Origin: Maridesulfovibrio bastinii DSM 16055
GTDB taxonomy: Bacteria > Desulfobacterota > Desulfovibrionia > Desulfovibrionales > Desulfovibrionaceae
Length of the DNA stretch: 64,000 bases
NCBI RefSeq assembly: GCF_000429985.1
Contig: NZ_AUCX01000008.1
Location: 124,001 to 188,000, forward strand
Direction: 5' to 3'
Position 1 is the stretch's first letter. Every line of letters begins with the position of its first letter. A program made the position numbers and the translations under genes. Shown here piece by piece: positions 8,832 through 17,578 of the stretch. Below the pieces are notes generated by a model. That model saw only the letters and a program-made list of their open reading frames with translations, was not told the DNA's origin and did no database searches.

Positions 8832-9890
8832 TTAATTTTTCTTCACAAACTTATACGTAAGTATAAACTGTCCAGCCAGAACCGTCAGCAAAATCAACCC
8901 TTCCAGAATTGATCCGAAAGCCGCGGGGACCTGGAGTTCCAGTTGTAAATTTTCAACTCCGACCCTGAGAGCAGCCAAAAGATAGGCAGCCACACCGATG
9001 TATAGAGGTTTCAGCCTTGCAAGCCATGCAACAACAATAGCTGTATACCCATACCCGACCATAACACTGGGTTGAAGCCTGTTTACTACAGCGGAAGTTT
9101 CAATAAATCCTGCCCATCCGGCCAAAGCACCTGAGACAACCATTACTAAAACGGTCAATCCACCAAAATTCAGCCTTGAATACAAAGCAACTCTGAAACC
9201 TTCACCGGCAATTTTAATCTCATATCCCAGCCGTGAGAAACGAAGAAAAGCCCACATGGCAAAACCGGCAGCAATGCAGAAAACAAATCCCCAGTGAAGG
9301 CGGCTATCACCGATCTGACCTATTACAGCCGAAGGTGAAAACTCAGCAGTCATCGGGAAACCGTATCCGTTCGGGTCTTTCCATATTCCGAAAACAAGAT
9401 AATCAAGCAGAAGTATAGCGATATAATTCAGCATGAGAGTGCTGATGATCTCGTTAACCTTCAATTTCAATTTTAAGACAGCAGGAATATATGCCCAGAA
9501 TGCACTTAATAGTCCTGAGGCAATAAACATAAGGGGCAATAAAATATAAGCTGGCGAATCAGGAAAAGTCAGTGCAGCCCAGGTAGCTCCGATTGTTCCT
9601 AAAGCAAACTGTCCTTCGGCACCGATATTCCAGACCTGCATTCTGAACGCGATGGCTACACCAAGAGAACATAGAAAAATCGGAATAGATTTAAGAAGAG
9701 CATCTTCCAATGCCCATGAAGCACCAAAGGAACCCTGCCAGAGTACCATTAGCCCGTCCAATGCCGACTTGCCCTGAACTTTGAGTAACAGCGCGCTCAA
9801 ACCTAAGGAAAAAACCAGAGCGCCCACGACAACTATCGGGGCGCCCCAGTTCCAAGGCTCATCGCGCTTCTGCAAACGATAACCTAACAT
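8832..9890 (-). CDS. ABC transporter permease (nucleoside type, first permease)
   Basis: A 352-aa polytopic permease of the YufP/NupP type in the BPD_transp_2 family. Motifs include the loop NIGAEGQFALGTIGA near 88 and KVNEIISTLMLNYIA near 143, both typical of this half of nucleoside ABC systems. Only 9 bases separate it from the binding-protein gene. It is expected to pair with the second permease to move a nucleoside or base across the inner membrane. Confidence 0.88.
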   Translation of the reverse strand: MLGYRLQKRDEPWNWGAPIVVVGALVFSLGLSALLLKVQGKSALDGLMVLWQGSFGASWALEDALLKSIPIFLCSLGVAIAFRMQVWNIGAEGQFALGTIGATWAALTFPDSPAYILLPLMFIASGLLSAFWAYIPAVLKLKLKVNEIISTLMLNYIAILLLDYLVFGIWKDPNGYGFPMTAEFSPSAVIGQIGDSRLHWGFVFCIAAGFAMWAFLRFSRLGYEIKIAGEGFRVALYSRLNFGGLTVLVMVVSGALAGWAGFIETSAVVNRLQPSVMVGYGYTAIVVAWLARLKPLYIGVAAYLLAALRVGVENLQLELQVPAAFGSILEGLILLTVLAGQFILTYKFVKKN

Positions 9891-9899
9891 ATAAATTCA

Positions 9900-10973
9900 C
9901 TATTCCGTGGTTCCGACAACGCCCTGAACAAACCAGGTCATGCCGAGAAGGTCTTTATCAGCCATAGTAGTTCCGGCCGGAACCTTAACCTTTCCATCCT
10001 GACCATTAATAGGTCCGGTAAAGACATGGAAAGAACCATCTACAATCTGCTTTTTAACAGCATTGACTTTATCCTTGACGGACTGCGGCACTGCAGAGCT
10101 CATAGGAGAAATACCTACAACACCCTTGTCCATTCCTTCCCACAGGGATTTTCCGCCTTTCCATGTTCCGGCACGAACCTGCTCAACAGCTTCCTTCATA
10201 AGCGGGCCCCAGTTCCATACAGCTGCTGTAAGGTGGGCTTTCGGAGCCATGGAGGACATATCTGAATTGTAGCCGATTGAATATTTGCCACGTTCCTGAG
10301 CTGCTTCCTGCGGTCCGGGGGAATCCTGATGCTGGGCAATTACGTCTGCATTCATATCAAGAAGGCTGATAGCGGCGTCTTTTTCAAGAGCCGGATCATA
10401 CCATGTTTTACTCCAGACAACTCTTACTTCAGCTTTAGGATTAACTGACTGTACACCGAGGGTGAAAGCGTTAATACCGCGAATAACTTCAGGGATAGGA
10501 TAAGCTGCAACATAACCGATAATATTGCTCTTGGTCATTGAACCTGCAACGATACCGGTAAGGTAGCGGGCCTGATACATGCGTCCGAAATATGTGCTCA
10601 AATTTTTTGTGGTCTTGTAACCGGAGCAATGCATGAAGGCTGTTTTAGGAAATTTTTTAGAAATTTTAACCATTGCATCCATGTAACCGAAACTGGTTGC
10701 AAAGATAATATCGAAGCCTTTACGTGCAAAATTCTGAATAACACGTTCAGCATCAGTTCCTTCATGTACGGATTCTACATAAGCTGTCTTGAGCCATGGC
10801 AATGGATCAATAGCTTTACGTCCGAGATCCTGTGCATAGGAATAGCCTGCATCTCCAACAGGAGAGACATAAACAAATCCTGCTTTAACTTCTTTTTTCT
10901 CTCCAGCAAAAGCTGCCGAAGCAAGTACTACTGATAAAATTGTCACAATGATGAAAAACATAAGTTTACGCAT
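9900..10973 (-). CDS. BMP-family ABC substrate-binding protein (PnrA-like)
   Basis: A 357-aa periplasmic binding protein of the Bmp/PnrA family, whose studied members bind purine nucleosides. Residues 1-22 are a Sec signal peptide ending in ASAAFA, and no lipobox cysteine is present, so it is probably soluble. Family motifs are KAGFVYVSPVGDAGYSYAQ after the signal, FDIIFATSFGYMD near 93 and the IIGYVAAYPIPEVIRGINAF stretch near 150. Two ATG codons are adjacent; 10973 gives a 7-base spacing to AAGGAG, and 10976 is the alternative. A GC-rich hairpin lies between gpt and this gene. Confidence 0.9.
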   Translation of the reverse strand: MRKLMFFIIVTILSVVLASAAFAGEKKEVKAGFVYVSPVGDAGYSYAQDLGRKAIDPLPWLKTAYVESVHEGTDAERVIQNFARKGFDIIFATSFGYMDAMVKISKKFPKTAFMHCSGYKTTKNLSTYFGRMYQARYLTGIVAGSMTKSNIIGYVAAYPIPEVIRGINAFTLGVQSVNPKAEVRVVWSKTWYDPALEKDAAISLLDMNADVIAQHQDSPGPQEAAQERGKYSIGYNSDMSSMAPKAHLTAAVWNWGPLMKEAVEQVRAGTWKGGKSLWEGMDKGVVGISPMSSAVPQSVKDKVNAVKKQIVDGSFHVFTGPINGQDGKVKVPAGTTMADKDLLGMTWFVQGVVGTTE

Positions 10974-11003
10974 CATCTTACTCCTTGAAAATTGAACAAA
11001 TTC

Positions 11004-11042
11004 GGCCCCTCCGGCCTGCCTCAATCCTCTTCGGGAAGGGCC
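11004..11042 (-). promoter_or_regulatory. GC-rich hairpin between gpt and the binding-protein gene
   Basis: Arms GGCCCTTCC and GGAGGGGCC (minus strand, one wobble pair) lie in the 103-base spacer just before the Shine-Dalgarno of the binding-protein gene. No strong T-run follows. It may be an RNA processing or stability element that adjusts transporter expression relative to gpt. Confidence 0.4.
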
Positions 11043-11076
11043 AACCCCACCCCCGAATAAAAAAAACTTATGGATA

Positions 11077-11565
11077 TCAGGACTCAGAGTTCTTGATTAT
11101 CGGCTGCACAAACTGTGTTTCAGCATCCCATGGAAAAAGAATCCAGGTATCCTGACTGACTTCAGTTATATATGTGTCAACCAGCGGACGGCCTTCCGGC
11201 TTGGCATAGACAGTCGCAAAATGAGCATCGGGAACCATATCCCTGACAATTTTAGCAGTCTTTCCGGTATCGACAAGATCGTCCACAAGCAGCCAGTTTT
11301 TGCCGCTGCCTTCAAATCCTTTGAGAACCGTGGCTTTTTTAGTCTGCGTTTTCCAGTCGTATGTTGAAACGCAGATAGTGTCTATAGTTCTTATATCAAG
11401 TTCTCTGGCAAGAATTGCTGCCGGAACAAGTCCACCTCTGGTAATTGCCAGTATACCGTCAAAAGGACCTTTATCCAGCAATCGCCATGAAAGAACACGA
11501 CAATCTCTTTGTAATTGTTCCCAGGAAACAGGGAATGTTTTTCTATACCTGTCAGCCCCTGACAC
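11077..11565 (-). CDS. gpt: xanthine-guanine phosphoribosyltransferase
   Basis: A 162-aa purine salvage enzyme that makes GMP, XMP or IMP from the base and PRPP. It aligns by eye to E. coli Gpt along most of its length: [21 protein letters not shown], the PRPP loop [13 protein letters not shown] near 92, [13 protein letters not shown], and the closing [13 protein letters not shown] 11565 is preferred because AAGGAG sits 6 bases upstream and it matches the family N terminus; a longer frame to 11613 adds residues unlike the family. It is the first gene of the transporter operon, which links uptake to salvage. Confidence 0.92.
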   Translation of the reverse strand: MSGADRYRKTFPVSWEQLQRDCRVLSWRLLDKGPFDGILAITRGGLVPAAILARELDIRTIDTICVSTYDWKTQTKKATVLKGFEGSGKNWLLVDDLVDTGKTAKIVRDMVPDAHFATVYAKPEGRPLVDTYITEVSQDTWILFPWDAETQFVQPIIKNSES

Positions 11566-11976
11566 ACATTTCTCCTTCAGATGAATAAATATAAAAATTA
11601 ACCTGTCGGGCAATTATCAGAACATCTTGAAAAGCTGTAAACACAAGCTTTGTTCAAAATTCAACATTCTATAAAAGAATGGTCCTGCCACTACTCATAC
11701 CAAGCGGTCTTCCACCCGGCAGATTGTTGAAAAAAATTAATCAATCATTTTGAAGGACGAGACCCTATCTCAAGGATTCTGACAGGGCAACATAAAAATA
11801 TACTCCAAAACAGTTCAGCCATTTTGTTCATACAACATTAACCCTATGCCGGTCAAAACCGGAAACATGATCCAGAGTTTAACATAATTAAAATCAGCAT
11901 AAGCTTTTTATTAAAAATTCTGATTTATGTTTTGAAAGCAGTAGAAGCAAAATCATCATCGTGTTATAGACTGAAT
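11566..11976. other. divergent intergenic region between gpt and a GGDEF gene
   Basis: A 411-base gap that should contain the promoters of both divergent units. Apart from the possible leader structure at 11660-11731 and a small CCGGT/ACCGG hairpin near 11850, nothing was recognised. Confidence 0.5.
11660..11731 (-). promoter_or_regulatory. possible structured leader RNA (three-way junction) of the gpt operon
   Basis: On the minus strand, outer arms TTCAACA and TGTTGAA close a 72-base segment. Inside it are two further stems: CTGCC with GGCAG, and CATTCT with AGAATG, the latter sharing two bases with the outer helix. It sits 95-166 bases before the gpt start. It does not match the purine riboswitch core that I know. 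Pairing was found by eye, and either strand could be the functional one. Confidence 0.35.
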
Positions 11977-13062
11977 ATGAATAATTATAAAACAAAAAAG
12001 AACTTTTCTGCCGTGACATTCAAACTTGCTTTATGCTTGTGCCTTGCAGCAATCTTTTTATTTCATAATTCAATTATAGAACAAAATAATTTCAACGTTT
12101 TTGAACATGATATCAATCTATTGCATATAGAAACATATAAAATAATGATTTCCATGATCAATAATACAGATAGTATTCAGGAAGAGGCTGACAACTTCAA
12201 CAAAACTCTCCATGAAATTATGCTGACAGCTAAAAAGGAAGACTTTCTTAATAAAACTGTTTCAGAACAGACAGATTTGAATAAAGTTGCAGCAGACTTT
12301 CTTTCAAAAGTTTCAGCTATAGCCATTGGCACTGATAATTTCGAAAAATTAAAATTAAAACAGAATATTGAAGAAAAAATTGAAGAAGTACATCAAAATG
12401 CCAAAAATTCATTTACACGCCGAATAAAAATGACCGCAAAAGCAGGTTACGCAATACTCATTGCTATATGCCTTCTCATGGCTGTTCATTATTATTTTTC
12501 CTTTACTCCATTGCGTGACCGACTCAAAAAGCTGATAAATGATAAAGATAAAGCGATGAGAACAATGAGAGAAATGTCACATCGTGATCCACTGACAAAT
12601 CTACCCGGAAGAACAAAATTTTATGAAGAGAGTCAAAGGGAAATTTCAGCTGTTGACCGTTATGGAACTGATCTGTCTATTCTTAAACTTGACATAAACG
12701 GTTTTAAAGAGATTAATCAGACCCATGGACAACAGGTCGGCGATAAAATTCTAAGTGAACTATCAAGGCTTCTGCGTAAGAACCTGAGGCGTATTGACAG
12801 TCTCTACAGATTGAGCGGAGACAAATTTATTATTCTTGCCCCTCATACCTCAGGAACAAACGCCCACAATCTGGCCGACAAACTAGGACAAATTATCGCT
12901 CAAAATGATTTCACAGGCAAAATCAACATTACTGCAAACTTCGGTATAGCCCATTGCCAGCCCGGAGATGATTCAGATGCTCTCTTAAAAAGAGTTGATT
13001 CTGCCCTAATAACCTCTAAACAAAATGGCCCCGGCAATATATCCTTTTCGATTGACACCTGA
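11977..13062 (+). CDS. membrane protein with degenerate GGDEF domain
   Basis: About 361 aa. A transmembrane segment near residues 12-32, an extracytoplasmic helical sensor region, a second segment near 150-172, and a cytoplasmic GGDEF domain from about 200 to the end. The signature reads SGDKF near 281 instead of GG(D/E)EF, so the fourth-position metal ligand Glu is Lys, and diguanylate cyclase activity is doubtful. The inhibitory-site motif RRID lies five residues before it and is intact, which would fit a c-di-GMP-binding receptor. The start is uncertain: ATG 11977 lacks a clear Shine-Dalgarno, and a TTG at 11932 is in frame. An S9 peptidase gene follows after 14 bases. Confidence 0.75.
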   Translation: MNNYKTKKNFSAVTFKLALCLCLAAIFLFHNSIIEQNNFNVFEHDINLLHIETYKIMISMINNTDSIQEEADNFNKTLHEIMLTAKKEDFLNKTVSEQTDLNKVAADFLSKVSAIAIGTDNFEKLKLKQNIEEKIEEVHQNAKNSFTRRIKMTAKAGYAILIAICLLMAVHYYFSFTPLRDRLKKLINDKDKAMRTMREMSHRDPLTNLPGRTKFYEESQREISAVDRYGTDLSILKLDINGFKEINQTHGQQVGDKILSELSRLLRKNLRRIDSLYRLSGDKFIILAPHTSGTNAHNLADKLGQIIAQNDFTGKINITANFGIAHCQPGDDSDALLKRVDSALITSKQNGPGNISFSIDT

Positions 13063-13076
13063 GCCAATACCCTAAA

Positions 13077-15038
13077 ATGACAAATAAAAAAGACTTCTAT
13101 CAACCTGCTTATACAGGAATGCTACTGCTTTTACTTGTCCTGCTGACATCATGTGCTGGACAAAATACAGCCACAGAAACCCCAAAAGAAAATGTACCGA
13201 TAATTCCCCTGAAAACATTTTTTAAAAATCCGGGTAAAGCAGCATTTACCATCTCACCTGACGGAAGCACCATAGCATGGCTTGCCCCGTGGAAATCACG
13301 GATGAATATATTTGTTAAAACTCTTGGAGAGAGCAAAGCACATAGAATAACATCCAGCACCAATAGAGATATTTCCGGTTATTACTGGGTCGGAAACAAG
13401 CACATTGCCTATGCAAGAGATTTCGGCGGAGATGAAAATTTTCATACCTTCTGCGCGGCGATTGACGGATCTGAAACAAAAGACCTGACTCCTTTCAAGA
13501 ATACCAGAACCGGACTGGTTGATGATCTTGAAAACGACGACAGTCATATTCTTATTGAAATGAACAAAAGAGATCCCAGAATATTTGACGTATACAAGGT
13601 CAACGTGTTGAACGGTAAAATAAAAATGGTTGCCAAAAATCCCGGCAACATCAGTGGCTGGATGACAGATAATGACGGCCGGGTAAGAATAGCAATTGCA
13701 ATTGAGGGTACAAACAATGTTATTCTTTACAGAAAAAACGAAAATGAAAAATTCAAACCAATAATCAAAACGGACTTTAAAACATCTTTTGATCCCATCT
13801 TTTTCAGCTTCGACAACAAGGATTTATATGTCTCAACAAACATCGGTCGTGATAAGACCGCAATCTATCTTTTTAACCCAGATACAGCAAAGCTTGAGCA
13901 CCTTATTTTTGAACACCCGGATGTAGATGCGGACATCCTGCTTCGCTCAAAAAAAAGGAAAGTCATAACCGGAGCAGGATATTATACCGACAAAATGCAT
14001 CTGGTGCTGTTTGATAAAAAAAGGGAAGACATACAAAATTTTCTGGAAAAGAAGCTTAAAGGATACAGCGTAGTCCTAACCTCTCGCAATCGTGATGAAA
14101 ATCGTTATATTGTCAGGACTTATTCCGATAAAAGCCACGGTGCAGCATACCTTCTGGATTATCCTTCCATGAAACTGACAAAGATAGCTGATGTCAGCCC
14201 TTGGATTAACGAAAAGATGATGTCTGACATGCAGCCAGTTTCTTTTGATGCCCGTGACGGTCTCAAAATTCATGGTTACCTTACATTGCCGCTATATGGC
14301 AGCCGCAAAAATATTCCTGTGGTAATTCTGCCTCACGGCGGTCCCAGTGCCAGAGACATGTGGGGATTCAACCCCGAAGTACAGTTTCTTGCCAACCGTG
14401 GAATGGCCGTTATGCAGGTCAACTACCGAGGCTCTACAGGATATGGTAAAAATTTCTGGAAAGCCGGCTTCAAGCAGTGGGGTCTGAAAATGCAGGATGA
14501 CCTGACCGACGCAGCGCACTGGCTTATCAAGAAAGGAATTGCCGACCCTAAACGTGTCGCTATCTACGGGGCTTCATACGGTGGGTATGCAACTCTTGCA
14601 GGACTAGCTTTCACCCCGGATCTTTATGCCTGCGGAGTTGATTATGTGGGACCATCAAATCTATTCACCCTGCTCCAGACTATTCCTCCCTATTGGGAAC
14701 CGGCAAGAATTCAAATGTACGAAATGATCGGTAACCCGGTGATAGATAAAAAACTTTTACGAAAAGTATCACCTGTTTTTCATGCCGATAAAATCAAGGC
14801 TCCACTTTTCATAGCACAGGGAGCAAAAGACCCCAGAGTAAAAAAGGATGAAGCAGATCAGATAGTCAACGCTCTAAAAAAACAGGGAATCAAAGTAAAA
14901 TACATGGTCAAAAAAAATGAAGGGCATGGCTTCCACAACGAAGAAAACAGGTTTGATTTTTATCGGACTATGGAAAAATTCTTTGCGGCACACCTTGGAA
15001 CAAGAAGTGAAGAATTATCTGCCCCTGTAGGAAAATAA
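13077..15038 (+). CDS. S9 family prolyl oligopeptidase, lipoprotein
   Basis: A 653-aa exported serine peptidase. The N terminus has a hydrophobic segment ending in the lipobox LTSC at about residue 26, so the protein is probably lipid-anchored in the envelope. The middle is a beta-propeller (repeats such as ISPDGSTIAWLAPW), and the C-terminal 240 residues form an alpha/beta hydrolase. Catalytic residues are Ser in GASYGGYA near 500, Asp in GAKDPRV near 583 and His in EGHGF near 615. This matches acylaminoacyl/dipeptidyl peptidases that cleave short peptides. The gene is probably cotranscribed with the preceding GGDEF gene. It converges on, and overlaps by 24 bases, the oxidoreductase gene on the other strand. 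Confidence 0.9.
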   Translation: MTNKKDFYQPAYTGMLLLLLVLLTSCAGQNTATETPKENVPIIPLKTFFKNPGKAAFTISPDGSTIAWLAPWKSRMNIFVKTLGESKAHRITSSTNRDISGYYWVGNKHIAYARDFGGDENFHTFCAAIDGSETKDLTPFKNTRTGLVDDLENDDSHILIEMNKRDPRIFDVYKVNVLNGKIKMVAKNPGNISGWMTDNDGRVRIAIAIEGTNNVILYRKNENEKFKPIIKTDFKTSFDPIFFSFDNKDLYVSTNIGRDKTAIYLFNPDTAKLEHLIFEHPDVDADILLRSKKRKVITGAGYYTDKMHLVLFDKKREDIQNFLEKKLKGYSVVLTSRNRDENRYIVRTYSDKSHGAAYLLDYPSMKLTKIADVSPWINEKMMSDMQPVSFDARDGLKIHGYLTLPLYGSRKNIPVVILPHGGPSARDMWGFNPEVQFLANRGMAVMQVNYRGSTGYGKNFWKAGFKQWGLKMQDDLTDAAHWLIKKGIADPKRVAIYGASYGGYATLAGLAFTPDLYACGVDYVGPSNLFTLLQTIPPYWEPARIQMYEMIGNPVIDKKLLRKVSPVFHADKIKAPLFIAQGAKDPRVKKDEADQIVNALKKQGIKVKYMVKKNEGHGFHNEENRFDFYRTMEKFFAAHLGTRSEELSAPVGK

Positions 15039-16448
15039 CAACTTTAAAATTTTACGGATACCGGGCGAGAAAATTTTCTCGCCCGGTAAAACACCGGCAA
15101 TTTTCTTATTGATTTCAGAATAAGTAGGATACGGATGGATTGCCCCGGCAAGAGTTGAAAGACCAACCTTGCCATTTAAGGATGAAATCCATTCTCCAAG
15201 CAGTTCTCCTGCGTGATGCCCAAGAATCTGGACACCTAAAACTTTACCCCTGCGCCCTAGCAGAAGCTTTATTATTCCTTCATTGCGACCTTCTGTTACG
15301 GCCCTGTCATTCGATAAAAAATCTTCTGTTATAACTCGATATTTCAGTCCGTCTACTCCGGCCATTTTTTCATTGTATCCGATGCAGGACAGCTCCGGTT
15401 CACAATAGGTGCACCTTGGCATCCAATGATAATTAACTTTTCGTGGAATCCTGAAAACAGCATTCGCTATGACAATTCCTGCTTCATACCCCGCGGCATG
15501 AGTGAACATGTGCTTACCGACAACATCACCGGCAGCATATATATTCCTGCTGGATGTTCTCATGTAACTATCAGTGTCTACCCCGCTGCTCGAAAAACGC
15601 ACTCCGGCATTATCCAGCCCAAGTCCGGAAGTGTTTGCAGTTCTGCCCATTGCTACAAGCAGAGAATCTCCAGAAATAACTTCAAGCCCGGCAGTTTTTT
15701 TTATAATAACTTCAACCAGCTGCCCGGAACTGCGTACAAGTTCAATATTTGAATCCAAGTGTAAATCAACACCTTCTGAGACAAGAATATCACCAACCAT
15801 CCCGGCAATGTCCTCATCTTCCCTGCTCAGTATCTGCCTGCTGCGCTGAATAACTGAAACTTTGCTGCCAAGACGCACAAAAGACTGCGCCATTTCAACA
15901 GCAACAGGACCGCCACCAAGGATCAAAAGATGCTGTGGCAGTTTATTTAGAAAGAACATGTCTGAAGCAGTATTATACGATATATTTTCCAGACCGGGTA
16001 TACTGGGAATTTTCGGAGAGCTTCCTGTTGCAATCAGCCATTTTGCAGAACTGAACGTCTTATTTTCAACCTGCACATTATTCCTGTCCAAAAAAGAAGC
16101 ATTTCCGGCAAACACATCCACCCCAAGAGAGGTGAACCTTTCCACTGAATCATGCAGCTGTATTTTTCCGATAACATCTGAAATTCTCTGCCTGACGGCG
16201 TTGAAATCAACGGGTAACTGCTCAACTTCCGGCAGGCCCAACTTATGGGCCTCAGTAATCAACTTTCGGGCATTAGCCGTTGCTATCAAAGTTTTACTGG
16301 GGACACATCCACCGTGAAGACAGTCTCTGCCAAGCTGCTCCTCTTTATTAATAAGAAGAGTCTTAACTCCAAGCTTTGCAGCCCCTGCGGCAGCAGTCAG
16401 GCCGGCCGCCCCAGCACCGATAATTCCAAGATCATAGTCAAATGACAT
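15015..16448 (-). CDS. FAD-dependent pyridine nucleotide-disulfide oxidoreductase (mercuric reductase/dihydrolipoamide dehydrogenase-like)
   Basis: A 477-aa flavoprotein. It has the FAD loop GIIGAGAAGLTAAAGAAKLG at the N terminus, the redox-active disulfide CLHGGCVPSKTL near 45, the NAD(P) loop LILGGGPVAVEMAQSFVRLG near 178 and the second FAD motif YAAGDVVGKHMFTHAA near 310. The C terminus has HPYPTYSE, where lipoamide dehydrogenases have the His-Glu pair HPTLSE. No lipoamide enzyme complex or mer gene is nearby and no heavy-metal-binding N-terminal domain is present, so the substrate is open. ATG 16448 lies 2 bases after the glk stop; a GTG overlapping that stop is the alternative. Confidence 0.85.
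   Translation of the reverse strand: MSFDYDLGIIGAGAAGLTAAAGAAKLGVKTLLINKEEQLGRDCLHGGCVPSKTLIATANARKLITEAHKLGLPEVEQLPVDFNAVRQRISDVIGKIQLHDSVERFTSLGVDVFAGNASFLDRNNVQVENKTFSSAKWLIATGSSPKIPSIPGLENISYNTASDMFFLNKLPQHLLILGGGPVAVEMAQSFVRLGSKVSVIQRSRQILSREDEDIAGMVGDILVSEGVDLHLDSNIELVRSSGQLVEVIIKKTAGLEVISGDSLLVAMGRTANTSGLGLDNAGVRFSSSGVDTDSYMRTSSRNIYAAGDVVGKHMFTHAAGYEAGIVIANAVFRIPRKVNYHWMPRCTYCEPELSCIGYNEKMAGVDGLKYRVITEDFLSNDRAVTEGRNEGIIKLLLGRRGKVLGVQILGHHAGELLGEWISSLNGKVGLSTLAGAIHPYPTYSEINKKIAGVLPGEKIFSPGIRKILKLLFSYRGR
15060..15087. repeat. perfect 28-base palindrome in a convergent 3' end
   Basis: Arms ACCGGGCGAGAAAA and TTTTCTCGCCCGGT have no mismatch and no loop. It lies 22 bases after the peptidase stop and inside the last codons of the opposite-strand oxidoreductase gene. 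It probably ends plus-strand transcription, although the T-run is inside the stem rather than after it. Confidence 0.6.
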
Positions 16449-16450
16449 AA

Positions 16451-17410
16451 TCACAAACCACGGCAGAGCCTTAGGTAGCCTCTATAAGCCGCACCATAAA
16501 CTCCACTGTTCTGGTTATCGTTTAAAAATACAGGAATAGTGCATAAGAAGTCATACATTTTTTCAGCGTTCCTGAACTCTTTTAAAAATTCGGGATGCTC
16601 ACATACATAAGGATTTTTAGCCGCAATTCCTCCGGAGATAAAAAGTCCTCCTGTGGACATCACGGACAAAGCGTAATTCCGGCAACTTCTGGCATAAAGT
16701 CTTGAATACCATTCCAGCGTTTCACCGCCGGCCGCCATTTTTAGACCGATTTCTTTAGGGGATAAATCCTCTCCGGTTAAAAAAAGATGAAGAAGCTGGA
16801 GTCCTGTTCCGGTCAGCACAACGTCTCCATAACAATATGAAATATTTTTTTTGATGCGTATAAATTTTCCAAAATCAATTTCATCTTTACCTTCAAAAGC
16901 AAATGAAGCATGCCCAGCCTCCGAAGGTACTGCAATATATCCACCGTTTGAGACCGGAACCAGCGCACAATGCCCAAGGCCTGTTCCGGCTCCGACAACA
17001 CCTACAGCACCGGAATAATCCACTTCCGCATCCTGCACGGACTTTATATTTTCAACGGCAGCAGTTCTACAGGCATAAGCCTGTGCCACAAAATCATTAA
17101 TTACAATTGCCGTGGCGAAGCCATAATTTTTATTAACAATTGTATCCACTCCCCAATCCAGATTTGTGGCTTTGCAGACGGCCTCATTTTTTACCGGCCC
17201 GGCTATGGCAATAACCAGAGCATCAAAGTCACCCCCGGAACAGGGGAAATTCTTAGATTTCAATTCAAGAAGAAGTTCGTCGAACGATTGAACCGCAAGG
17301 CTTGAAAGCCACAAACTATCTTTTAAGTGCAGATCCCCATCATTCTCGGCTTCAAAGACAGCAAATCTGCTGTTTGTGCCGCCGATATCAACTACAAAAA
17401 TTTTTTTCAT
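16451..17410 (-). CDS. glk: glucokinase (Glk family)
   Basis: A 319-aa hexokinase-fold enzyme that phosphorylates glucose with ATP. The phosphate-binding loop VVDIGGTNSRFAVFEAE is at the N terminus. Other landmarks are AIAGPVKNEA near 70, VINDFVAQAYAC near 104 with the catalytic Asp, the adenosine motif VVGAGTGLGHC near 137 and PSEAGHASFAF near 161. Length and motifs fit the bacterial Glk family (PF02685) rather than ROK kinases, as no ROK zinc-cysteine cluster is present. It shares an operon with the disulfide oxidoreductase, whose start touches its stop. Confidence 0.88.
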   Translation of the reverse strand: MKKIFVVDIGGTNSRFAVFEAENDGDLHLKDSLWLSSLAVQSFDELLLELKSKNFPCSGGDFDALVIAIAGPVKNEAVCKATNLDWGVDTIVNKNYGFATAIVINDFVAQAYACRTAAVENIKSVQDAEVDYSGAVGVVGAGTGLGHCALVPVSNGGYIAVPSEAGHASFAFEGKDEIDFGKFIRIKKNISYCYGDVVLTGTGLQLLHLFLTGEDLSPKEIGLKMAAGGETLEWYSRLYARSCRNYALSVMSTGGLFISGGIAAKNPYVCEHPEFLKEFRNAEKMYDFLCTIPVFLNDNQNSGVYGAAYRGYLRLCRGL

Positions 17411-17516
17411 CCCCTACCCGCATTGCTTAATATAAATTTGTTTATTTATAATTTAAAAGTACACCAGATTTTTTTCAAGCGCATCAACTAAAGGTCATCT
17501 TTCACAGGTATGACAC

Positions 17517-17552
17517 AAAAAGCGGCACCTGAAATTCAGATGCCGCTTTTAC
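17517..17552 (-). terminator. intrinsic terminator after motAB
   Basis: Arms AAAAGCGGCA and TGCCGCTTTT enclose an inner CTGAA/TTCAG stem. It lies 27 bases past the motA stop on the minus strand and ends in a T-run. It is also the spacer to the glk unit. Confidence 0.85.
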
Positions 17553-17578
17553 TAAATTTAAAAAGATACAGCTATTGA

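Noticed and set aside
11566-11931. Classical purine riboswitch upstream of gpt.
   Set aside because: The conserved junction and loop bases of that family are absent; only an unassigned possible three-way junction remains.
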